Shown: positions 1-11,391, numbered from the stretch's first letter. The stretch: DNA of 64,000 nucleotides from Imbricaverruca yamaguchii (GCA_034440575.1 JAOTOL010001647.1:3556501-3620500), one strand, 5' to 3'. Notes: generated by a model from the letters alone, not told the origin. Program-made: numbers and translations.

Positions 1-43
1 TGCCTAGGAATACCTATGAACGAGTCAAATAGTAGCCTGGGCG

Positions 44-612
44 GCCGGGTCGGTAGCGGTGGTCTGACCGCCAGGTGGACAGAGCGGTGGTCTGACCGCC
101 AGGTGGCCGGATCAGTAGCGGTGGTCTGACCGCCAGGTGGTCGGACTGGTAGCGGTGGTCTGACCGCCAGGTGGCCGGATCGGTAGGTCTGACCGCCAGG
201 TGGTCGGACCGGTAGGTCTGACCGCCAGGTGGCCGGACCGGCAGGTCTGACCGCCAGGTGGCCGGATCGGTAGCGGTGGTCTGACCGCCAGGTGGCCGGA
301 CCGGTAGCGGTGGTCTGACCGCCAGGTGGCCGGACCGGCAGGTCTGACCGCCAGGTGGCCGGATCGGTAGCGGTGGTCTGGCCGCCAGGTGGCCGGATCG
401 GTAGCGGTGGTTTGACCGCCAGGTGGCCGGACCGGTAGCGGTGGTCTGACCGCCAGGTGGCCGGACCGGTAGCGGTGGTCTGACCGCCAGGTGGCCGGAC
501 CGGTAGCGGTGGTCTGACCGCCAGGTGGCCGGACCGGTAGCGGTGGTCTGACCGCCAGGTGGCCGGACCGGTAGCGGTGGTCTGACCGCCAGGTGACCGG
601 ACCGGTAGCAGC
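44..612. repeat. 34-bp minisatellite (29-bp short variants)
   Basis: About 17 units built on GACCGCCAGGTGGCCGGACC followed by a GGTAGCGGTGGT linker. Starts of GACCGCCAGG are 34 bp apart through most of the array and 29 bp apart around 185-245, where part of the linker is missing. The unit has no stop on the minus strand in any frame, so a 178-codon reading frame crosses it. That frame is low-complexity and I do not regard it as a gene. Confidence 0.95.
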
Positions 613-639
613 GGGATGGCCGCCAGGTCGGGCAGACTC

Positions 640-1360
640 CGGAGACATGCTCTACATCGCCGAGCCGACATGCCTATGTTTGCTGACGTGGACACACATG
701 CTGACACCGGCGCCATAAAACGCCTGATAACAGTGCACTGCGGTGATGCGCAAGCAGTATACCTATCGATAATGTCTGGCTATTTGAACACCTGAATACA
801 CCGTAGCCGGCCGCTTCGCGAGTTTTCATCTCATCAGCAGCCTTCGTACTGACCTGGAGTTGCGTAACTCGTGTGTTCGCGGAACATTAACGCCCAAGTA
901 GCCGTCGAGGGGCTGAGGAAGTCTGTGGCTTGCCCTGCGGTCTGACCCGCAGTTCACAGGGGGGGGCAGCAGCGCCGGACCGACCGATACTGCGCCGCCG
1001 CCCACCGTCACCGTCACGGCCGCCCATTTCCAATCGACATTGATTTCCTGTCGCCATCGACAGCCATCTCAGCGGCAGGCAGAGAACAGCGCGACTCGGC
1101 GGTCAGCTCAGCACCAGCTCAGCTGCCTAGTGTCCAGCTCCACTCGCCGGCACACACGGAGACAACTCGGCGGAAACAGCGCGGGCAATTTTCGAGGGAG
1201 AAAACAGAGCGGGGAACTATCAGGGAGAAAACAGAGTGGATAACTTCCAGGGATGAAGCAGAACGGATCACTGTCTGGAGAAAACCCTATTCTGGACGAC
1301 AAAATCCAGGGCATAGTCGTTTTTCTTCTCGCCTTGCGGTCCAATAGCACCTGTATAGCC
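640..1360. other. unique sequence, no gene seen
   Basis: Mostly single-copy DNA with no coding signal I recognise. The end (about 1188-1285) holds three decayed copies of a ~30-bp unit marked by GGGAGAAAACAGAG, which may be an old or incipient minisatellite. Confidence 0.5.
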
Positions 1361-1399
1361 ATTGAGTCGGGAAGGGGTGCGAGGCGCGGTGGCTGACCG

Positions 1400-1880
1400 A
1401 ACCACGGACATGGCCAGGAGCCGGACCATGGGCAGAAGCAGGAGCCGGACCACGGACAGGACCAGGAGCCGGACCATGGACAGGACCAGGAGCCGGACCA
1501 TGGACAGGACCAGGAGCCGGACCACGGACAGGACCATGGACAGGACCAGGAGCCGGACCAGGACGGACCAGGAGCCGGACCATGGACAGGACCAGGAGCC
1601 GGACCACGGACAGGAAGGCCATGGACAGGACCAGGAGCCGGACCATGGGCAGAAGCAGGCCGGACCCGGACAGGACCATGGACAGGACCAGGAGCCGGAC
1701 CATGGACAGGACCAGACGCCGGATCAGGAGCACGAGCCTGACCATGAATCGGACCATGAGTCGGACCATGGACAGGACCAGGAGAGGGACCACACACCGG
1801 ATCAGGAGCACGAGCCTGACCATGAATCGGACCATGAGCTGGACCATGGGCTGAACCGGGACCAGGAGCAGACCACGGGC
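1400..1880. repeat. 12/24-bp minisatellite
   Basis: Units alternate ACCATGGACAGG and ACCAGGAGCCGG, a 24-bp dimer of two related 12-mers, with ACCACGGACAGG and ACCATGAATCGG variants toward the right end. Because 12 is a multiple of three, the same short peptide (MDRTRSRT on plus; GPVHGPAPGP on minus) repeats in long open frames on both strands. No sign of a real gene. Confidence 0.93.
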
Positions 1881-2488
1881 GAGGAGGACCATGACACTAA
1901 CGGCGGCAGACGTCGTCAGCAGGCGAGGTGCAATATGTGGGTACCGGTTTCATGTCGCAACTGGAAAGCACGAGCGTGGGAAAACCACAACCATCACAAT
2001 TGAGTGCTACCCGTCAGCGCAACACACGGGAAGCAAACTGTTGCAGGCACCGGCGCGGACACGGACACGGCCGCGGACACGGCCGCGGACAGATACACAG
2101 ACGGATCAGATACATCACGGACACCAGAGAAGGCAATAGATTACGCCGTCGCGCGTCCAGCGATCCTGCAGGCCAGCCACAGGCGGTCGATGGCAGTGCG
2201 CATCACGTCCGCCAGTGCTGTGCAATGCAGGTCGCTAGACTAACCCGTACTGGGGTAGCGCCTCCATCAGGACAGCCGGCCGCACTGGACACGTTCTGCC
2301 AGCCACTCCACTGCTGCGGTCATTCTCGCGCAGCTGTTGAAAGTGGAATGGCGTTTCTCCACTTTGCCGATCTGATCAAACGGAGCGTTTCGCGACAGCA
2401 TAGCAGCATTGCTGTCGGCGCGTCGCACTGTCGGCGACCGTTGTTGAGCCGCTGGCCACGTCAGCTCGGACGTGGCCAGCGAGCTGAC
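1881..2488. other. mostly unique sequence
   Basis: No recognisable gene. A small tandem patch of ACACGGCCGCGG-type 12-mers lies at about 2053-2100. Confidence 0.45.
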
Positions 2489-2890
2489 GGCTCGGAAGGC
2501 TGCCGCACCAGCTGCTCAGACTGCTGCCACACCAGCTGCTCTGACGGCCAACAGGACCAGCTGCTAAAACGGTGCAGCTGGCGGCGGCCACACCAGCTGC
2601 TCTGACGGCCAACAGGACCAGCTGCTAAAACGGTCAGCAGGGCCACCAGCTACTCAGACTGCTGCCACACCAGCTGTTCTGGCGGTCAGCAGGGCCACCA
2701 GCTACTCAGACTGCTGCCACACCAGCTGTTCTGGCGGTCAGCAGGACCACCAGATGCTCAGACTGCTGCCACACCAGCTGTTCTGGCGGTCAGCAGGACC
2801 ACCAGATGCTCAGACTGCTGCCACACCAGCTGTTCTGGCGGTCAGCAGGACCACCAGATGCTCAGACTGATGCCATACCTGCTGCTCCGG
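2489..2890. repeat. 52-bp minisatellite
   Basis: Seven to eight units marked by CTGCTGCCACACCAGCTGTT; this word recurs at 52-bp spacing (for example 2711 and 2763). The left part is shorter and more diverged. Many CAGCTG hexamers are present. Confidence 0.9.
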
Positions 2891-3281
2891 CGGTCGACAG
2901 GACCAGCGACCGGGCACCTGATATCAGCTGCCCGCCCCACCGGAACACTGCAGCCGACCAGACCACACAGTGGTCACCATCCCCAGCCAGACATACCATT
3001 CGACCGAGCAAACACACACATTCCGGCCTCAACACAGACAGATATAAATTCGCTCATTTAGCAGCTGAGTGCACGTGCTATTTTTAGGCGGTCGCACTGT
3101 CGGCGGAGGCTTTGCGAAGTGCTGTTCGGGCCGGCAGGCACAATAGGCTCATCAGTACCGCCACTGATGGTGCCCCCCTCGGCTTCAGCCAGCCGACACG
3201 ACTCTTCCCAGTCAACCGTCAGCCGAAGTGGGCCGTCACTGGCGCCACTCACACGATGGATGTACGATCTCACAACAGCCT
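2891..3281. other. unique sequence, no gene seen
   Basis: Single-copy DNA between two repeats. It contains only short open frames of no recognisable family. Confidence 0.4.
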
Positions 3282-3424
3282 GACCGCCAGACCACGCCTC
3301 CCTCCGCCCTGTCGCCACCGCCCACCACTGCATGTGACACATCAGCCGACTGGGTGGTGCCGGACCGCCAGACCACGCCTCCCTCCCCCCGGGGGCCACC
3401 GCCCACCACTGCATGAGACACACG
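3282..3424. repeat. 81-bp direct duplication
   Basis: Two adjacent copies begin with GACCGCCAGACCACGCCTCC at 3282 and 3363. They are similar up to CCACTGCATG.GACACA, and the second is slightly truncated. Confidence 0.85.
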
Positions 3425-3626
3425 CACGCCTACCGTTCCACCACGCTTTCCTGCGAATTACCGGTTGACAAGCTATGCTCCGACGTTTTCCTTACTGCCG
3501 TCTGTGGCTGTGGTGTCGGCGGCGGCATAACCCGGACTTGTCAGAGAGCGGCCACCTACCTTCGTGGCGAATAAACTCTTCTGGTGGTGCAAGGCATGAC
3601 GTGCGTCCGTCAGAGACCGCGGCACC

Positions 3627-4030
3627 TCGGACTGTGACCGTCAGAGCTCAGACTGTGACCGTCAGAGCTCAGACTGTGACCATCAGAGCTCAGACTGTGA
3701 CCGTCAGAGCTCAGACTGTGACCGTCAGAGCTCAGACTGTGACCGTCAGAGCTCAGACTGTGACCGTCAGAGCTCAGACTGTGACCGTCAGAGCTCAGAC
3801 TGTGACCATCAGAGCTCAGACTGTGACCGTCAGAGCTCAGACTGTGACCTCGCGGCGCCTCAGACTGTGACCGTCAGAGCTCAGACTGTGACCGTCAGAG
3901 CTCAGACTGTGACCGTCAGAGCTCAGACTGTGACCGTCAGAGCTCAGACTGTGACCGTCAGAGCTCAGACTGTGACCGTCAGAGCTCAGACTGTGACCTC
4001 GCGGCGCCCCAGACTGTGACCGTCAGAGCT
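3627..4030. repeat. 21-bp minisatellite
   Basis: About 18 near-identical units of TCAGAGCTCAGACTGTGACC plus G. Two units, near 3850 and 4003, are interrupted by a CGCGGCGCC variant, so a larger block of about 150 bp has itself been copied. In frame on plus it reads RAQTVTV repeatedly. Confidence 0.95.
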
Positions 4031-4469
4031 AACTGTGACCCGGCGGCAGCTATCACCGGACCGACGGCAGCGTCTGCCGCCGGCACCTGGGTCTGCCCGC
4101 ACACCGTCGGTGCGTCGGCGGGCACCGTCCTGGGGCTCCACGGTCGTCGACCTGGCCACGGGGAAACGGCACGTGCAGTCACACAGCAGCTGCCGGCGCA
4201 TCCCACCGAGTGGAGTGCACCTCGGTGACAGCGGCGGGGGCCAGCGGACACACCGCGACCCAGCTACCAATGGCGGGTGAGGGAGAGCGACGCCAGCGGC
4301 CAACGCTGTGTTGTGCCGCCCGAAGGTTCAGGACCACGCCACGCTCTCCACGCTGAGTACACCGCGATGGGCGCCGCTGTGGCCACGGTCTACACGTCAC
4401 GTGGCCATCACAGGTCACTTCAGGCCAATGAGACACGGCGTGTCGCGGAGCAGGGCGGCGGCGACCGGC

Positions 4470-4915
4470 CACGTCTGCCCGGCACCGCTGTGGAGGTCAC
4501 ACAGCCGGCCACGTCTGCCCAGTACCGCCGTGGAGGTCACACAGCCGGCCACGTCTGCCCAGCACCGCCGTGGAGGTCATACAGCCGGCCACGTCTGCCC
4601 AGTACCGCCGTGGAGGTCACACAGCCGGCCACGTCTGCCCAGTACCGCCGTGGAGGTCACACAGCCGGCCACGTCTGCCCAGTACCGCCGTGGAGGTCAC
4701 ACAGCCGGCCGCGTCTGCCCAGTACCGCCGTGGAGGTCATACAGCCGGCCACGTCTGCCCAGCACCGCTGTGGAGGTCATACAGCCGGCCACGTCTGCCC
4801 AGCACCGCTGTGGAGGTCACACAGCCGGCCACGTCTGCCCAGCACCGCTGTGGCGGTCACACAGCCGGCCGCGTCTGCCCAGCACCGCTGCGGCGGTCAC
4901 ACAGCCGGCGGTCGA
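4470..4915. repeat. 40-bp minisatellite
   Basis: About 11 units of exactly 40 bp starting ACAGCCGGCCACGTCTGCCC and ending GGAGGTCAC or GGAGGTCAT. CpG/TpG changes (ACCGCCG against ACCGCTG) separate left and right halves of the array, showing regional homogenisation. Three plus-strand frames are open across it. Confidence 0.95.
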
Positions 4916-5671
4916 TGTCAGCACGAGCGGGACCGCTGGCGCACAATAAACACGACGCACGCACACAATATTTACTCAAAGAACAGCCTCGCGGTGACTT
5001 TTCGGCTGGGTGCCAGCCGACCACGCGAGCGCCCGACGAGTAAGCCGGGCGACAGCCGGCGAGTAAGCTGGGCGACAGCCGGCGAGTAAGCTGGGTGACA
5101 ACCAGCGTGCAGGCCGGGTGGCAGCTTACAATACACACCTGACTGCAGCCGACACTCTCAGACCCTTTCAGCAACTGCATCACAATGTGACGTCATATAC
5201 CATGTGACCCATACGCCTCAAGCCATAACAGTCCCAGATGTGGGCCGTCCCTCGCGCTGAAAGGCTGCATGCCGTATAGACTGGGCAGAATGGCTCAGAG
5301 ACGGCAGGCTCGTGACACAGCATGGTGTCTATTCCAGTCCGACAACTTGGCACGGTGCATTGGGCTCGGGGTACAATGCCTACACTCTCGGCCGTCCAGA
5401 GTCTGCAGTTGCGGTCGGCCCGCCAACTCTCTTTCACAGTGTGATGCCCTGCACGTGCCTGCAGCACGGGAGCCGCGTAGCCCGTCGGGCCCTTGTCTTC
5501 GCTCGTCCAAGGCCCCTTACGGCACCTTACACCGGTGCTAAACGTTCTACATCAGCAACAAGGCAACAACCAGGTGGATCCTCCTCCAACGGGTTGGATC
5601 GATCAAAAAAATAACCATGAAACACACACAATTAAACTTCAGCAATTGAACGACGCCGCATGCAATACAGT

Positions 5672-5722
5672 ATTGGGCGTTAAATGACCAAACCCGATCG
5701 ATGCGCCCTAAAACTCAAGCGC
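5672..5722 (+). mobile_element. family C SINE-like tail fragment
   Basis: Contains GGGCGTTAAATGACC then GATGCGCCCTAAAACTCAAG, matching the conserved 3' part of a short dispersed repeat seen at six other places in this window. Diverged copy with no clean duplication seen. Confidence 0.45.
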
Positions 5723-5820
5723 CGAACCAAGCATGCAATACAGTCCAAGCATTTTCGGAGAGCAACCCCAGTCCGCGCCTAATAAAATAATTAATGATGC
5801 AGACGCAACTTAAATCGCCT

Positions 5821-5844
5821 TGCTACACCCCTCTGGGTGTAGCA
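5821..5844. other. 10-bp perfect inverted repeat (hairpin)
   Basis: TGCTACACCC, loop CTCT, GGGTGTAGCA. A perfect 10-bp stem with a 4-nt loop in otherwise unique, AT-richer DNA. Confidence 0.8.
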
Positions 5845-5929
5845 GTCACCACACGTAACCAAACGTGCTACCAACCCACCATTACACTACCTCTGATCGA
5901 GACGAACACACAATAGAAATTGACAGCCA

Positions 5930-6075
5930 CACGGCCACCACAGCAGCCACACGGCCACCACAACAGCCACAGGGACACCATAGACAAAGGGACATCATGG
6001 CGGCCACAGGGACACCATGACATACACAGGGACACAATAGACAAAGGGACATCATAGCGGCCACTGGGACGCACA
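5930..6075. repeat. short degenerate tandem repeats
   Basis: Begins with two copies of a ~20-bp CCACACGGCCACCACA word, then two copies of a longer block marked by ACAAAGGGACATCAT and GCGGCCAC. Confidence 0.75.
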
Positions 6076-6104
6076 AGTGACAGTTTTATTTATATGCCAT
6101 CATG

Positions 6105-6325
6105 TATGTCTGTCACAGAATGACGTGGGTCTGACTATGAGTACCCATGGTGCAGTACATGTGATCCTAACATAAGCACCTACTCATCCCTGCCACAGAA
6201 TAGCTCGGCGCTGACTATGAGTGCTTATGGTACAGTAGTTGTGATGCTAGGTGCCGACCATAATTACTCGTGAATTACCCGTGGTGCAATACACTTGATC
6301 CTAGAATAAACAGTTTCCCATGCGC
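6105..6325. repeat. three diverged ~75-bp tandem units
   Basis: Repeated landmarks CTGACTATGAGT, TGGT(G/A)CAGTA and GTGATCCTA recur at about 75-bp spacing. The third copy is the most decayed. This is an old array, unlike the nearly identical arrays elsewhere. Confidence 0.65.
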
Positions 6326-6381
6326 ATATATCTGTGCAATTCGGTTGAAGCCCTCTGAAGCCAAAATGACCGACCAACCAA

Positions 6382-6430
6382 CATGGGCGCTAAATGGCCT
6401 CATAGTCGGCGCGCCCTTAAGCCCAAATAT
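6382..6430 (+). mobile_element. family C SINE-like tail
   Basis: TGGGCGCTAAATGGCC followed by GCGCGCCCTTAAGCCCAAAT. This is one of the better-preserved copies and shares both ends with the copy at 53476-53534. Confidence 0.55.
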
Positions 6431-6599
6431 CAAGCGGCCACGGGGACATCACAAGATATCTGTTCCGCTGAGATCAAAGAGAGGTCAACATGGTCCCTGA
6501 CTGATTCCAGCCACACCACGTGCTCTGCCCGAGATGACGTGAGAGGGATGCGAGAGGCAACGCGAGCCCCGCCAGGCGATTTATTTTGCCAGCAGTAAC

Positions 6600-7010
6600 A
6601 AAATCAACTGCCACGGCGACTCGGAAGTTGCTGATTTCCGGCGGCACCAATCACGGCGTCGCCGGTCTGTGCATGACGGGTTAATAAATAGATTCCAAGG
6701 CCGCAGTCGTGGCCAGCCATGAGCGTCATCGCCAGCTCAGTACCAGCCCCAAACTGCCGTCGCGCTGCTGGCCGTCCAATTAGGCGGGCGTTATTGCTAC
6801 GGCCAGATGGCTTTACGAACCCAAAAGTACTTCCATTAGCGAAAGCCTCGGACTCCGTGACAATCTCGGTCGGGATCGACAAGCGACGCAGACCGAAAGC
6901 CGGCTCAATAATACGCTGTGCACGGCAAATTGTATGCGAGTGCATTAAAGGCAAATGCATGCGAGGGCAGGCTTCGCATCTGCACCGCGCAGTCATTAAG
7001 TCATCTTAGC
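6600..7010. other. unique segment with overlapping open frames, unrecognised
   Basis: A 130-codon open frame runs on minus (6996 to 6604) and a 96-codon frame on plus (6719-7009) through the same DNA. Both have mixed, protein-like composition, but I recognise no domain, signal peptide or membrane segment in either, and one may be a shadow of the other. Coding status is undecided. Confidence 0.2.
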
Positions 7011-7439
7011 AAGGTTAATGCTGTGTGTTCAGCAAGGCAATTTCAAGCCAAGACAACGGATATGAGTGATTACACTAGGTATCCCAGGGGCCTGCGAATC
7101 AACATTAAGGGACGGATCGATGAATTCCCATCGGGGTGGGGGCATTTATTCGGAGGGGCGCCTTCGTCGATAAAAAATCATTCAGGCTAGCATGCTGGGG
7201 GAGGGGAGCAGATGGGAGCACTCGAGCATGCTGAAGGGGCATCTATCTATTCCTCTGAAAAGTTCATTTTCGGCTGAAAAAGTCCATTGAGTGGAGGGGA
7301 GAGGTGCACTCCTGCCTTCCCGAAGGCGCACCTGTCCTGGCCGGAGGAGCCACCTCTCCTTGGGGAAAATATTCCATCTTGCACATTCATACCAATTCAA
7401 GACGTGGAGTCCTGCTCATTGAACATAAATAACTGAGAA

Positions 7440-7945
7440 AACAACCAAAGTGAACCACGACGAAGGTTCGTGTGCATAGCTCGGAGATTTTGTGAGCCCC
7501 GGCTGCATTGTCTGAGTCTCCTACACAACACCTCGCGGCAATTGCGTCAGCATCACTTCAGCTGGTCCTACATTACCGCCAGTGTCGCAAGAGCTAGCGG
7601 CAAAGGAGCTGGCGGCACTGATGAGCTAGTCTACAAAGCAGCTAGTACTCGGATTCATGATGCATTGCACGGAACTTGTCATGTCTACGGTTTGGTTTGG
7701 ACATTCAAAGAGATGTTCCTAACTACACGAAGGAGTTCGTTGCGAGTGATGATTCGCTTGCGGACTTCGGTGATACTTCTTTTTGGTTTCTGAACGTTGC
7801 GATTTGCCTTCAAGCGGATAAGATCAGTTACTTGCAGACAACTTAACGATAGCAGGGTACCAAGCCAGGGGGCTTGACCACGGGATCTGCAGCCATGTAC
7901 GCAAGGGCTCCGATCGGCCGTCAAGCAGTTAGGGAGTGGGCACAT
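7440..7945 (+). other. unique segment with unassigned 107-codon frame
   Basis: An open frame at 7470-7793 contains ASGKGAGGTDELVYKAA, which loosely recalls a glycine-lysine motif in some transposon-derived proteins. The resemblance is too weak for a family call. The opposite strand is also open for 86 codons (7945 to 7685). No splice or polyadenylation evidence that I trust. Confidence 0.15.
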
Positions 7946-8190
7946 CGTGTATCTTCTCCCTGAAACATCGTAAACTATTCAGCCGTCAGGCAGTTAGGGA
8001 GGGGAGCAAGGTGTAACCTTCTCATGAAGCATGGAAAACTATTCTGCCGTCAGACAGTTAGAGAAGGAGACAGTTACACAGCATGGTGTAACTGTCCTCT
8101 GAAACATCGAAACTTAAATGGCCGTCAGGCAGCTAGGGAGGGGCACATGGCATACTCTCCCCTTGAAACATTGAAAACTAATCGGTAGAT
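7915..8190. repeat. four diverged ~68-bp tandem units
   Basis: Each unit starts GCCGTCA(G/A)(G/A)CAG(T/C)TAG(G/A)GA and ends with a TGAAACAT-GAAAACTA-like tail. Copies begin near 7917, 7982, 8047 and 8121. Old, decayed array. Confidence 0.75.
8069..8096. other. 11-bp perfect inverted repeat
   Basis: GACAGTTACAC, loop AGCATG, GTGTAACTGTC. Lies in the third unit of the surrounding degenerate repeat and is not conserved in its neighbours. Confidence 0.8.
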
Positions 8191-8737
8191 TTTTCGCGGC
8201 AACCAGAAACCAGCACGTGATGCCAACTTCATGCCAACATCTCAAATCAGCATGGGCAACACGCTGTGTCACGCTATCAAGTGAACACAGGTGCCACGCT
8301 GTATCACGCTGGCTGTCAAATCAGCATAGGTGCAAGGCTGTATCAGATGTCACATCAACAGAGGTGTCACATTGTCGGGCAGAATAGAGTCGCTTGGTCT
8401 CCGCACCCGAGGCCGTTGGACCCTACTGCAGATACGGTGACGAGGGGCTACATTCTCAGCCGCGGTGGCATGCACGATGAGTGGTCATGAACATGACAGC
8501 CAAAAGCCTAGTGGACAAGTGCTGCTGGGTATATATAGAAGCCTCTCGAGACTCCAAGGGAGTGGGGGAGCCACACATCTCAACGCATATCCGCCGGTCG
8601 ATGTGCCCGCCAGCGGAGCCGACGAGTCACCTCTCGACGGCGTTTGTTTCCCCGGCCTCCCGCGCCGAGGCGTGACTCGGCTGGCTACGCGTGATTCACA
8701 CCCGCTGACGGCGCGCCGGCGCCCACGTGCCGCCGAC
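8190..8737. other. unique segment containing a TATA-like box
   Basis: No gene recognised. TATATATAG at 8530-8538 would be a strong TATA box on plus, and a TCTCAACG word lies at a plausible start-site distance downstream. The sequence then runs straight into a tandem array, so transcription from here is only a possibility. Confidence 0.2.
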
Positions 8738-9779
8738 TGTCGCCCCGCGCAGCTCCCACACAGGCCACGGCGGGACTGTCGCCCCGCGCAGCTCCCACAC
8801 AGGCCACGGCGGGACTGTCGCCCCGGACCAGGCCGGGACTGTCGCCCCGCGCAGCTCCCACACAGGCCACGGCGGGACTGTCGCCCCGCGCAGCCTCCCC
8901 CCCACTCCACAGGCCACGGCGGGACTGTCGCCCCGCGCAGCTCCCACACAGGCCACGGCGGGACTGTCGCCCCGCGCAGCTCCCCCACACAGGCCACGGC
9001 GGGACTGTCGCCCCGCGCAGCCCCACACAGGCCACGGCGGGACTGTCGCCCCGCGCAGCCCCCACACAGGCCACGGCGGGACTGTCGCCCCGCGCAGCTC
9101 CCACACAGGCCACGGCGGGACTGTCGCCCCGCGCAGCTCCCACACAGGCCACGGCGGGACTGTCGCCCCGCGCAGCTCCCACACAGGCCACGGCGGGACT
9201 GTCGCCCCGCGCAGCCCCCCACAGGCCACGGCGGGACTGTCGCCCCGCGCAGCCTCCCACACAGGCCACGGCGGGACTGTCGCCCCGCGCAGCTCCCACA
9301 CAGGCCACGGCGGGACTGTCGCCCCGCGCAGCTCCCACACAGGCCACGGCGGGACTGTCGCCCCGCGCAGCTCCCACACAGGCCACGGCGGGACTGTCGC
9401 CCCGCGCAGCTCCCACACAGGCCACGGCGGGACTGTCGCCCCGCGCAGCTCCCACACAGGCCACGGCGGGACTGTCGCCCCGCGCAGCTCCCACACAGGC
9501 CACGGCGGGACTGTCGCCCCGCGCAGCCCCCACACAGGCCACGGCGGGACTGTCGCCCCGCGCAGCTCCCACACAGGCCACGGCGGGACTGTCGCCCCGC
9601 GCAGCTCCCACACAGGCCACGGCGGGACTGTCGCCCCGCGCAGCTCCCACACAGGCCACGGCGGGACTGTCGCCCCGCGCAGCTCCCACACAGGCCACGG
9701 CGGGACTGTCGCCCCGCGCAGCTCCCACACAGGCCACGGCGGGACTGTCGCCCCGCGCAGCTCCCACACAGGCCACGGC
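8738..9779. repeat. 39-bp minisatellite, about 27 copies
   Basis: Unit contains CAGCTCCCACACAGGCCACG then GCGGGACTGTCGCCCCGCG. Units after about 9250 are almost identical, while the first few contain deletions and insertions. The 39-bp length is divisible by three and the unit has no stop in any of several frames on both strands, giving overlapping frames of 370-530 codons that are artefacts of the repeat. Confidence 0.97.
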
Positions 9780-10140
9780 AGGCCGCACACACACTCGGGA
9801 CACAGGTCAGCCACAGCAGGCTGTACACACACTCGGGACACAGGTCAGCCACAGCAGGCTGTACACACACTCGGGACACGGGTCAGCCACAGCAGGCTGT
9901 ACACACACTCGGGACACAGGTCAGCCACGGCAGGCCGCTCACACACTCGGGACACAGGGTCAGCCACGGCGGGCTGTACACACTCGGGACACGGGTCAGC
10001 CACAGCAGGCTGTACACACACTCGGGACACGGGTCAGCAACAGGCAGGCTGTAACACACACTCGGGACACAGGTCAGTCAGCAACACGGCTGACACACAC
10101 ACACTCGGGACACGTGGTCAGCCACAGCAGGCTGTACAAT
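9780..10140. repeat. 38-bp minisatellite, about 9 copies
   Basis: Unit marked by GTACACACACTCGGGACAC and GGTCAGCCACAGCAGGCT. It abuts the 39-bp array directly through the shared word CACGGCAGGC, so the two arrays may be historically joined. Confidence 0.93.
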
Positions 10141-10555
10141 GACGCGTTCAGATCAGATGAGAGACAAAGACTCCAGGAGAGACCAGAGAGACAGGGCGAG
10201 AGACGGGGCGAGTGACGGAGCGAGATACAGGGAGAGCCTTGCCCGATAAGAGGATCACCACTTTTCTACGGGGAGGGGGCACTTTCCCCCAGTGCCTTCC
10301 CCTTTATCCGCCCTGGTTCCGACCCTGGCACGACCGTGAGCTGGCGCTCCACGCTCACGTACGGTGAGACCGGGGAGTTCGCACCCCTTCTGAACATATG
10401 TTTATAAACTGAAGGACAAGAGGCAAAAAGCTGGGTCTGGCAAGACAGACACCAGGGCCCGGCCGGCCGACGGGGCGGCACCGAGAAGCAAAATAGATGG
10501 AGATGCCGGGCAGATCGCATTCTCGGCGCGCGCGTGCATCAGCTCTGGGTACGTC
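10141..10555. other. unique spacer
   Basis: Non-repetitive DNA with a purine-rich start (AGAGACCAGAGAGACAGGGC). No gene recognised. Confidence 0.4.
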
Positions 10556-11170
10556 ATCAGGTCACCAGAGCCGGCGTGTCTCTGGAGACGTGATCAGGTC
10601 ACCAGAGCCGACGGCCGGCGTGTCTCTGGAGACGTGATCAGGTCGCCAGAGCCGACGGTCGGCGTGTCTCTGGAGACGTGATCAGGTCACCAGAGCGGGC
10701 GTGTCTCTGGAGACGTGATCAGGTCACCAGAGCCGTCGGCCGGCGTGTCTCTGGATACGTCATCAGGTCGCCAGAGCGGGCGTGTCTCTGGAGACGTGAT
10801 CAGGTCACCAGAGCCGTCGTGTCTCTGGAGACGTGATCAGGTCACTAGAGCGGGCGTGTCTCTGGAGACGTGATCAGGTCACCAGAGCCGGCGGCCGGCG
10901 TGTCTCTGGAGACGTCATCAGGTCACCAGAGCCGGCGTGTCTCTGGAGACGTGATCAGGTCACCAGAGCCGGCGTGTCTCTGGAGACGTGATCAGGTCAC
11001 CAGAGCCGTGTCTCTGGAGACGTGATCAGGTCACCAGAGCCGGCGGCCGGCGTGTCTCTAGAGACGTGATCAGGTCGCCAGAGCCGGCGGCCGGCGTGTC
11101 TCTGGAGACGTCATCAGGTCACCAGACCCGGCGTGTCTCTGGAGACGTGATCAGGTCACCAGAGCCGGCG
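10556..11170. repeat. 37-bp array of near-palindromic units, about 15 copies
   Basis: Unit GTGTCTCTGGAGACGTGATC then AGGTCACCAGAGCCGGC, 37 bp, with extra GGCCGGC words lengthening some units to about 44-46 bp. Within each unit the 28 nt from CTCTGG to CCAGAG are an imperfect palindrome (24 of 28 positions self-complementary) centred on TGATCA. Confidence 0.93.
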
Positions 11171-11391
11171 ATCTGATTGCGCCATCAGCTCGGATAGACA
11201 GCCACACCCCAGTAGGCGCGCCGAATAGGTAGGGCAGCGGATCTGACCAGCGTCAGGTCAATAAGCCCGGTGGGCGGTGACAGCAGTGACAGCGGTACGG
11301 CCCGTGCGCGTCACTGCGCCATGCGCCGCAGCACGCCAGTCGTGGCGCGTCGGCCACCCCGGCAGTCACGTGACTCCACTCACACTGGCCG

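Larger units (their letters stand above)
4916..5930. other. mostly unique sequence
   Basis: No recognised gene. Three copies of a ~23-bp unit (GACAGCCGGCGAGTAAGCTG) lie at about 5034-5105. Short open frames at 5180-5690 have no recognisable domain. Confidence 0.45.

Noticed and set aside
8530..8538. Confident core promoter at TATATATAG
   Set aside because: A TATA word alone, immediately followed by a minisatellite and without a gene downstream, is insufficient.
8738..9779. CRISPR-like array (regular ~39-bp spacing)
   Set aside because: The whole unit is repeated; there are no unique spacers, no cas genes, and the context is eukaryotic.
8465..10142. Several 370-530-codon frames on both strands
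   Set aside because: All are products of 39- and 38-bp GC-rich repeats without stop codons; peptides are pure repeats.
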